The notes beneath the pieces were generated by a model. That model was not told where the DNA came from. It ran no database searches and saw only the letters and a list, made by a program, of their open reading frames with translations. A program made the position numbers and the translations under genes. DNA of 37,099 nucleotides from Providencia sneebia DSM 19967 (GTDB taxonomy: Bacteria; Pseudomonadota; Gammaproteobacteria; Enterobacterales; Enterobacteriaceae): assembly GCF_000314895.2 (NCBI RefSeq), contig NZ_CM001773.1, positions 3,256,587 to 3,293,685 on the forward strand. Direction: 5' to 3'. Below, piece by piece: positions 17,863-27,676 of this stretch; position 1 is the stretch's first letter, and every line of letters begins with the position of its first letter.

Positions 17863-18801
17863 ATGAAATTACTCTACATAACTTCCCTACTTTTACTCAC
17901 TTCTCACCCAATACTTGCTCAAGAAAACCCAGTACTTAGTAAAGCAAAAATTATTGATATTTCCGCCCCGCTTGAAAATCACATCTCGTTTAATACGTTT
18001 GAAAACTTATCTTCCAATGAACATGGGCTGATATTTAACAATGATATTAAAACGAATGGCAATTTAGGCGGTAAAACGGCACAGCTTATCCTTGCAGAAG
18101 TGACAGGCTCTGAGGCGACTAAAATTCAAGGAATATTGGGAATCAAAGGAAAAATGGCGAACTTAGTGATCGCTAATCCTAATGGTATTTCGTGGAGCAA
18201 TGGCTCAGTAAGTAATATTAATAGCTTGTCATTAGTGGCAGGTAACTTTGAAAAACAGTTTATTAAAGATAAGCAAAAACCAAATAAACTCCTACCTAAA
18301 CCACTCAAAGATTATTCACAACTCAAATTTACCGTCCAACCTGGAAGCCTTGTGACAATAGCTCAGCAGCAAACTCAGACTGCGCCAATTCAACTTTCAA
18401 AAATAAATGTATTTGCAGATCGCATTAAATTAGAGAATGCAGTTAACATTACCGCAGCTGTACAAAATTACCTCAGCACATCAGGCAATGCTTCAATATC
18501 TATCCGAGATGGCCTATTAAATTCCGGTGCAAAATACAAAACAGATATTCCTTACCTACAGGGTAGTCATTTTGAATTGAGCAAAAATGGCCAATTAACA
18601 GGCCGTTCTGTCACATTAGAAAGTTACCAATACCAATGTAAAGACAGCTTTATGTGTCCATCAAATAAAATTGACATTCAAGGTCTTATCAAAACAATGA
18701 GTTTTTCATTACAAGGTAACAGTCATCTTTCAGTAACCGGAAAGCTCGCTCTTGGTCTTAATCAGCAAGTATTAACTAATGAAACGCAACATCCAAAATA
18801 A
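17863..18801 (+). CDS. orphan TPS-domain protein (filamentous-haemagglutinin N-terminus type)
   Basis: 312 aa from ATG 17863, well placed after AAGGAG; upstream in-frame codons overlap the acrB terminator and are unlikely to be used. A signal peptide (MKLLYITSLLLLTSHPILAQ) is followed by a domain matching the TPS secretion domain of FhaB/HecA-type exoproteins: ISFNTFENLSSNEHGLIFNND, LILAEVTG, the hallmark VIANPNGISWSNG (NPNGI at residues 105-109), then INSLSLVAG. In normal TpsA proteins this about 250-residue domain heads a repeat region of one to several thousand residues; here the protein ends right after it. No TpsB transporter gene lies nearby. It could be a remnant, a small secreted adhesin or competitor, or a partner of a distant TpsB. 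A C-x7-C pair (YQCKDSFMCPSNK) sits near the C-terminus. Confidence 0.75.
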   Translation: MKLLYITSLLLLTSHPILAQENPVLSKAKIIDISAPLENHISFNTFENLSSNEHGLIFNNDIKTNGNLGGKTAQLILAEVTGSEATKIQGILGIKGKMANLVIANPNGISWSNGSVSNINSLSLVAGNFEKQFIKDKQKPNKLLPKPLKDYSQLKFTVQPGSLVTIAQQQTQTAPIQLSKINVFADRIKLENAVNITAAVQNYLSTSGNASISIRDGLLNSGAKYKTDIPYLQGSHFELSKNGQLTGRSVTLESYQYQCKDSFMCPSNKIDIQGLIKTMSFSLQGNSHLSVTGKLALGLNQQVLTNETQHPK

Positions 18802-18912
18802 GCTAAACGGAAATAATATTTTTTCTAAATACATTATTTAACTTGTTATTTATATAGCAGCTTAAAATATTAAGCTGCTAGTTTCTACTAACTGTTTATT
18901 CGCTTAATCAGA

Positions 18913-20298
18913 TTATCTCCAAACAAACCAAGCAAATAGCGAAATAACAATAATACAGGCAACATTAAGTACTGCACCAACCCTCACCATCTCGATTTGC
19001 CGAATATACCCTGAACCAAAAACAATGGCGTTGGGTGGAGTGGCAACCGGTAGCATAAAAGCGCAGGAAGCGCCGATACCAATGATCATGGTTAATACAA
19101 TAACAGGCATTCCCAATGCTTCAGCTACTGTGGCAAAAATAGGCACTAATAAAGCCGCACTAGCAGTATTACTGGTAAATTCAGTCAGAATAATAATAAA
19201 CGTGGTGACGGCCAAAATGATGACAAACCAATGGCTTTGTCCAAATGTCATTTGCATCCAATCCGCCATAATTTTACTTGCACCCGATGAGCTTAAAATG
19301 GCGCTTAATGTCAATCCACCACCAAACAGCATCAAAACGCCCCATTCTGTGTTTTTCTGAATTTGAGACCAACTCGCAACACCACTCACACAAATTAAAA
19401 TAGCAGCACTTACAGCGATTAACGTATCGAGATCTTTCACTCCACCAAGAGCACCACTAATAAATGTACTGCTGATCCAACAAATAACGGCTAATAGAAA
19501 GATCACCATTGTGGTAATACGTTTACCGTTCCAGTGAACTTGTTCTAACTTTAATTCAAATTGATGCTTTAAGTTAGGACGTAACATCATATACATCAGC
19601 ACAAACATCATGGGCAATAATACCAACATGATTGGAATGCCATATTTCATCCATGATAGAAAATCTAAACCAATTGCAGCGGCTGCAATTGCATTAGGCG
19701 GGCTTCCAATAATGGTTCCTAAACCACCAATGCTTGCGCTATAAGCAACGCCAAGCAAAACAAAAACAAATGTATTACGCTCATGACGAACATCTAAATT
19801 AGATAAAATACCTAACACTAGCGGTAACATCATTGCTGCTGTTGCAGTATTACTGATCCACATTGATAAAGCAGCGGTTACCCCAAACAACAGTAAAACG
19901 GCAACAAATAGACGCCCTCGCGCTATCATCAGTAAACGATTGGCAATTAATCGATCAAGCCCTTGAATATGCAATGCAGTTGCTAAAGCAAAACCACCAA
20001 AGAACAGAAAAATAATTGGATTTGCAAAAGATTTTAATGCTTCTCCCGTATTCAGTAATCCTAGCCCAACAGCCAAAACAGGAATACATAAGGCAGTAAT
20101 GGTGACATGTATGGCTTCAGTTAACCAAAGGACGCCAATAAAAACCATCAAGGCTAAACCGGCATTCGCTTTATCATCAAAAGGTAAATATTTTAATAAC
20201 AAAATAAGTAGAACAATATCAACGGCTAAAATTATCCAGCCTCTCACATTGGAAGGTGTTGGGGATACTGAAGGTTTAAGGGATTCAGAGGCATCCAT
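18913..20298 (-). CDS. DASS (SLC13) family sodium:anion symporter
   Basis: 461 aa from ATG 20298 (GGAG five bases upstream), the length of VcINDY-type transporters. About 11 membrane segments. The paired signature motifs are present: SNTATAAMMLP in the first half and TEFTSNTASAALLVP in the second, plus IGSPPNAIA and ATPPNAIVFGSG, the two halves of the sodium- and substrate-binding sites. The family imports di- or tricarboxylates or sulfate with Na+; the exact substrate cannot be read from sequence. Single-gene unit convergent with the TPS gene. Confidence 0.88.
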   Translation of the reverse strand: MDASESLKPSVSPTPSNVRGWIILAVDIVLLILLLKYLPFDDKANAGLALMVFIGVLWLTEAIHVTITALCIPVLAVGLGLLNTGEALKSFANPIIFLFFGGFALATALHIQGLDRLIANRLLMIARGRLFVAVLLLFGVTAALSMWISNTATAAMMLPLVLGILSNLDVRHERNTFVFVLLGVAYSASIGGLGTIIGSPPNAIAAAAIGLDFLSWMKYGIPIMLVLLPMMFVLMYMMLRPNLKHQFELKLEQVHWNGKRITTMVIFLLAVICWISSTFISGALGGVKDLDTLIAVSAAILICVSGVASWSQIQKNTEWGVLMLFGGGLTLSAILSSSGASKIMADWMQMTFGQSHWFVIILAVTTFIIILTEFTSNTASAALLVPIFATVAEALGMPVIVLTMIIGIGASCAFMLPVATPPNAIVFGSGYIRQIEMVRVGAVLNVACIIVISLFAWFVWR

Positions 20299-21211
20299 AT
20301 TCACTCCATCAATTTATCAGAACATAAGCCTTTAAAGCTTTTGTTAAATTTATTTAATTAGATATTGAATATAATGTTAACCATTCGATAATCAAATAAT
20401 GAACACATCAGATTGAGACGTAACCCTCATAATTAAATACTTTTTTCACTCAATTGCGGCAGATCTATCAATTTTACTAACAATAAAATTGATGATTAAA
20501 ATGATAATAATTAGATATTGATTAAATTATCTATTTTACATGTAATTGATATTATTATTGCATATAAGGAAGGTTAATAATTACTGATTGTAGAGATTAA
20601 TTAAAGACTTTAAATATTATCTTGTCAGCATTTATTAAATCGAATAATTAATAAATTATTTACTTATTTTTTATTCAGTTTTGCAATTATTATAATAAAA
20701 AATCTATTTGATAAAATTTAATAACCCATTCCTGAATTGAAAAATTAAAATATAAAACAATCGATTAATTTTATTGAATTTTGTAATAATAAATAAGGTC
20801 ATCTCTAATAATGTGTTCGTCATCTTTGTAGCAGCTAATCATTTTGTCCATTCTGAAAACTCTAGATCCGTGGTAATACCAACACTCGTTTATTCATGTA
20901 ATTGACTGATAAAATGAAATAATAACCTTCCTCCTTGCTAACTAAAGACTTAATAACCTTATTCATCAAGAATAAAGATATTCTTATATACGACTATTTG
21001 ACAGAAAAAACAAAAAGTATCCGCTATGACATGCGACTAGACGAGAAAGATTGTTTAGTTTATTCTGCATCGTCAAAATTAAATGATACTCATTTTTATT
21101 TAATTCATTTTTCCTAATAAAAACGGGAATAACATTTAGCGCGGAAATAAAAATAAGCAAACTATAAATGATTAATTATTTTCTGAGCTTATGACAAACG
21201 AAAGTTAAACA
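20299..21211. other. long AT-rich gap upstream of the putative effector gene
   Basis: About 900 bp, far longer and more AT-rich than other gaps here. It contains only a weak 60-codon open frame (20935-21117). No tRNA, insertion-sequence ends, clear terminator or repeat array seen. It should carry promoters for the symporter (leftward) and the effector pair (rightward). Such AT-rich DNA in enterobacteria is often silenced by H-NS; that is inference. Confidence 0.5.
20935..21117 (+). CDS. small hypothetical open frame, possibly a gene remnant
   Basis: 60 codons, starting at best with TTG and without a purine-rich ribosome site. The peptide (MLTKDLITLFIKNKDILIYDYLTEKTKSIRYDM...) is not recognised. 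Its residue mix is plausible for a real protein and less AT-skewed than the flanks, so it could be the tail of a decayed gene. No other support. Confidence 0.2.
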   Translation: MLTKDLITLFIKNKDILIYDYLTEKTKSIRYDMRLDEKDCLVYSASSKLNDTHFYLIHFS

Positions 21212-22525
21212 ATGTTGTTGGGAAAGAAGTGCACTATATTAACGAACAGTAAGATAAGGATATCTAGATTGAGCAAGCCAATACAGCATTTACAAATACA
21301 TAAACTTGAAGACATGAATATGTATCGCGATCTGGGTCCGGACTTTGATCCAAAACAGCCAAGAATGCCGAATTTTACTATTCATGTGGCGCCGAAAGAT
21401 AGCACTATTTATGATGATCAGGGAAATCCCACAAAGAATAAATCCCAATGGGGGCATACTTACCTAACGGTTCAAGGGCTTAATCCTGCAACCAGTAAGT
21501 ACGAAAAAATCAGTATTGGTCTCAGTTCTGGAGAAGATTGGGGCTCTATAAAAGATAATTTATCTTTTAATGACCATATTCGTTATCAAGATGCTTCTAC
21601 GCTGACTATCACATCAAACAGCGCCCAATTTTTTCAAGATCTTACCAATTTGTTCAACATCATTAATAATTATAAATTAAGTAAAACCTCGCCGACAAAC
21701 TATAACCCTTTTAGTCTAACAGGTGAAAAAACCTGCGGTAAATTTATTCAAAAAATTATTCAAGATGCGGGAATTAAAGGGGTGAATATTCCCTTTTGGC
21801 CAAATTCAGCGTACAAAAATTTGCAAAATTTAGCTGATGATTACAAAACACCATTAGTGATTGACTTAAACGGCAATGGGGTGCAAACCCTAGCTGACAG
21901 TTTTGGTGTTAGCTTTGATTTTGACGGCAAAGGCACTCAGTCACAAACTGGCTGGGTTCATCCTGATGACGGATTATTGGTGTGGGATAAAAATAAAGAT
22001 GGCTTGATTAATCATGGTGAAGAACTGTTTGGTGATAATAGTGTGTTGAACAATCACACAAAAGCCAAAGATGGTTTTTCTGCACTGGCTGAATTAGACA
22101 GTAACAGCGATAACGCCATAGACAAAATTGATAGCCTGTGGTCTGAGCTGAAAGTGTGGCAAGATAAAAATTCAGATGGTATCAGCCAAGTTCATGAGTT
22201 AAATACCTTAGATAATTTAGGTATTCAATCCATTGAGTTAAAAAAGAAAGAAACCAATTATTTTGATGATAATGGAAACTTCCATAAATTGATGACCAAG
22301 GTGAACTGGAGTAATGGCACACAAACTGATATGACCGATGTGTTATTTCATCAACAAAATGTTCCCACCAGTACGGTAAGTTTACAGCAAACATTGAATC
22401 AAATGATTGATACTATAGCGGGTTTTACTAAGCCCAATCATGGGACGATGGCTTTAACTCCTCAGCTTTATACTGAAAACCTATCCACAGCCTCACTTGC
22501 AAGCCATTATTTAGGGTGTGCATGA
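21212..22525 (+). CDS. putative effector: permuted papain-like domain plus RTX/EF-hand calcium-binding region
   Basis: Up to 437 aa with no signal peptide. Start uncertain: ATG 21212 has a weak site; TTG 21269 has AAGGA eight bases upstream. Residues about 55-195 resemble permuted NlpC/P60-LRAT-type papain folds, with the catalytic His candidate first (QWGHTYLTVQ, H82) and the Cys later (TGEKTCGKFIQKIIQDAGI, C175). Residues about 213-380 match a calcium-binding region common at the C-terminus of RTX and polymorphic toxin proteins: PLVIDLNGNGVQTL, TGWVHPDDGLLVWDKNKDGLINHGEELFGD (loop at 259-270), DSNSDNAIDKID (296-307) and KVWQDKNSDGISQVHE (318-329). The stop codon overlaps the start of an exported Sel1-repeat protein. 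Amidase/peptidase activity and secretion by type VI or type I are inferences; no VgrG, PAAR, Hcp or ABC exporter is in view. Confidence 0.65.
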   Translation: MLLGKKCTILTNSKIRISRLSKPIQHLQIHKLEDMNMYRDLGPDFDPKQPRMPNFTIHVAPKDSTIYDDQGNPTKNKSQWGHTYLTVQGLNPATSKYEKISIGLSSGEDWGSIKDNLSFNDHIRYQDASTLTITSNSAQFFQDLTNLFNIINNYKLSKTSPTNYNPFSLTGEKTCGKFIQKIIQDAGIKGVNIPFWPNSAYKNLQNLADDYKTPLVIDLNGNGVQTLADSFGVSFDFDGKGTQSQTGWVHPDDGLLVWDKNKDGLINHGEELFGDNSVLNNHTKAKDGFSALAELDSNSDNAIDKIDSLWSELKVWQDKNSDGISQVHELNTLDNLGIQSIELKKKETNYFDDNGNFHKLMTKVNWSNGTQTDMTDVLFHQQNVPTSTVSLQQTLNQMIDTIAGFTKPNHGTMALTPQLYTENLSTASLASHYLGCA

Positions 22526-23334
22526 TGAAGCGTATTTTACTGTTCATCACCATAGAGACCTTTATGATGGCTGCATCTGCACAGAATGCCAATATCAATG
22601 CCCCTTCCATTCCAATAGTCAGAGAGCGGTTATTCAATATCGATTACACTGAAACTGAACTGCGTTATGATCCCGATTTACCTAAACGCGCTCCCCGCCC
22701 AAAGACGCAACAACAGGTTGTTGAGCTCTATTACAGAGCATTAGCCGACAATCAAGAAGATGATAATTACCTGATGCACTCGTTTTTTAGTGTGGGTTGT
22801 TCAGACACCAAAGGCCACCAATATCATGCCGGAAGTGCGAAGGAAGAATGTGTGATTGCCAACTTTTTCTTAAAGAGAGTGCTCAAGATTAATCCCAATA
22901 ATGGCTTGGCGCTATTAACTAAGGGTTTCTACCATCATGATTTTGGTGGTGTTGAGGAAAACATGCAAAAGGCTATCTCCTACTATGAGAAAGCCTATCA
23001 TCTTTATGGTAATCGCGTGCTTGCGGCGGGAAGTAACCTTTATGGTATTTATATGCATGGATCTGGTGGTATTCCACAAGATTTAAAAAAGGCCAAATAT
23101 TATTTAACTCACGTTGCCGAAGATAATCCTCGAGGAAAAGCAGCCTATTACCTCAAAAATTTTGATACTTTTGTCGATTTGATCAAAATATCGAATGACG
23201 GAGATAGATGTTACGAACAAGCTCCCAATAATCGAGACTGGATAAAAAAATGTATTGATGAAGTTGAGAGAAAAACAGAAGAATATCAAAAAAAACATCA
23301 AGGAACTCAAAAAGAAACTGATGCAAATGGTTAA
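22522..23334 (+). CDS. exported Sel1-repeat protein, putative immunity partner
   Basis: 270 aa from ATG 22522, which overlaps the upstream stop (ATGA) and has AGGGTG just before it; ATG 22525 is an alternative. A signal peptide (MMKRILLFITIETFMMAASAQ, cleavage likely after ASA) sends it to the periplasm. The central part has Sel1/TPR-like repeats: ALLTKGFYHHDFGGVEENMQKAISYYEKAYHLYG and AAGSNLYGIYMHGSGGIPQDLKKAKYYLTHVAED. Sel1-repeat periplasmic proteins are known immunity partners of some type VI effectors (for example the Tli5 proteins paired with Tle5 phospholipases). Tight coupling to the preceding gene suggests such a role here; it is not demonstrated. Charged C-terminal tail. No terminator seen immediately after. 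Confidence 0.7.
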   Translation: MMKRILLFITIETFMMAASAQNANINAPSIPIVRERLFNIDYTETELRYDPDLPKRAPRPKTQQQVVELYYRALADNQEDDNYLMHSFFSVGCSDTKGHQYHAGSAKEECVIANFFLKRVLKINPNNGLALLTKGFYHHDFGGVEENMQKAISYYEKAYHLYGNRVLAAGSNLYGIYMHGSGGIPQDLKKAKYYLTHVAEDNPRGKAAYYLKNFDTFVDLIKISNDGDRCYEQAPNNRDWIKKCIDEVERKTEEYQKKHQGTQKETDANG

Positions 23335-23475
23335 TTAATTTTTTGATAAAACCAATCTAAACCACCATAGAGATTTGCCCACAACAGTAGTTTTGACTTC
23401 TATGGGATTCGATGAGGTCCGCGTTAAATATAATTAAGCTAGCTTGTGATTAAATCATATGGTTGGTTAAACAAA

Positions 23476-23506
23476 AAACCCCATGTCAAAACATGGGGTT
23501 TATCAA
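23476..23506 (-). terminator. eno terminator
   Basis: AAACCCCATG (23476-23485) pairs with CATGGGGTTT (23492-23501). On the minus strand the stem is followed by TTTTTTGTTT, giving a strong rho-independent terminator about 50 bp beyond the eno stop codon. Confidence 0.9.
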
Positions 23507-23551
23507 CTAGCTGAACGAGAAGCTTAGCTTCAAGTTATAAGTATCAAGCTA

Positions 23552-26568
<3,017 letters not shown>

Positions 26569-26787
26569 TTAGGTGTAAAAGATGATGGATATAACAGGAC
26601 GGGAAAACAGTATACCCGAACCTTAATTTCGCTACAAATGTTCTAAGCACAACAAGGTCAACTTTCATCAATAACCTAATATTATCAAAGTATTAGCAAT
26701 AAAAATATTTATTGCTTGAAGATAAATATCTTCAGTTTATCCAAGACTAGCATAATTCTACCGTAAAAGCTAAATCCTTTCAGCCGT

Positions 26788-27591
26788 TCAGAATGATTGT
26801 TTTTCTTGTTGTTTTATTTGCTGCCAATGTAGCTCCATCTCATCAAGTGTAGCAGTTTCTGGCGTTTTTCCATCATCAGCAAGACGTTTTTCTATTTGAC
26901 AAAAACGTTTGGTAAATTTTTGGCAAGCTTTGTTTAAGGCAATCTCGGGTTTGAAGCCTAAATGGCGAGATAAATTAACCGTAGCAAATAATAGATCACC
27001 AATCTCTTCTTCAAGTCGTTGCTCATCAATATTCACTTGATAAGCTTCATCCATCACCTCATCAAGCTCTTCATGAACTTTCGCAACAACAGGTCCTAAT
27101 GTATCCCAATCAAAACCGACTGATGCGCATCTGCCTTGAATTTTATAGGCTTTCATCAGTGCAGGTAATGCACTCGGAATATCATCTAATATTGAAAATT
27201 GCGATTTTTGTTCACGCTCTTTAGCTTTAATTTTTTCCCAACCTTTCGCAACATCATGATTGGCATGGTGTTCAGGATCGAAAATATGTGGATGACGTCG
27301 CTCTAATTTTTCGCTGATGGCTTGGCAAATTTCATCAAAGTCGAATCGAGATTGCTCTTTTGCCATTTGAGCATAGAAAACAACTTGAAAAAGTAAATCA
27401 CCAAGTTCACCTTTTAAGTCACCAAAGTCTTCCCGCTCAATAGCATCAATCACCTCATAAGTTTCTTCTAGTGTATAAGGAGCTATGGTTTTAAAGGTTT
27501 GTTTTTTATCCCAAGGGCAACCATTTTCGGGATCGCGAAGTTTGCTCATAATATTAAGCAAACGTTCGATTTGTGGAATTGTTGAGCTCAT
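26788..27591 (-). CDS. mazG: nucleoside triphosphate pyrophosphohydrolase MazG
   Basis: 267 aa from ATG 27591 (E. coli 263), with AAAAGGT upstream; the longer frame to 27630 would run into the relA terminator hairpin, so it is rejected. Hydrolyses NTPs to NMP and PPi and is implicated in lowering ppGpp. The two tandem all-alpha MazG domains are visible: RDPENGCPWDKKQTFKTIAPYTLEETYEVIDAI...GELGDLLFQVVFYA, and VAKVHEELDEVMDE...LEEEIGDLLFATVNLSRHLG with its metal-binding ExxE/ExxD pattern. Located between relA and pyrG as in E. coli; no mazEF toxin-antitoxin genes are present. Confidence 0.96.
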   Translation of the reverse strand: MSSTIPQIERLLNIMSKLRDPENGCPWDKKQTFKTIAPYTLEETYEVIDAIEREDFGDLKGELGDLLFQVVFYAQMAKEQSRFDFDEICQAISEKLERRHPHIFDPEHHANHDVAKGWEKIKAKEREQKSQFSILDDIPSALPALMKAYKIQGRCASVGFDWDTLGPVVAKVHEELDEVMDEAYQVNIDEQRLEEEIGDLLFATVNLSRHLGFKPEIALNKACQKFTKRFCQIEKRLADDGKTPETATLDEMELHWQQIKQQEKQSF

Positions 27592-27610
27592 AAATTTGAC
27601 CTTTTGAATA

Positions 27611-27646
27611 TAAAAAATCCCATGTTTCATCAGGATAACATGGGAT
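27611..27646 (-). terminator. terminator between relA and mazG
   Basis: ATCCCATGTT (27617-27626) pairs with AACATGGGAT (27637-27646). On the minus strand it is followed by TTTTTTATA. It lies after relA and only about 20 bp before the mazG start codon, so mazG needs readthrough or a promoter very close to its start. Confidence 0.8.
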
Positions 27647-27676
27647 CATTTTTACGGCATTAAGCAACAGATTACC

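Noticed and set aside
20810..20880. Short minus-strand peptide frame starting MDKMISCYKDD
   Set aside because: Only about 25 codons, no ribosome site and no neighbour supporting it.
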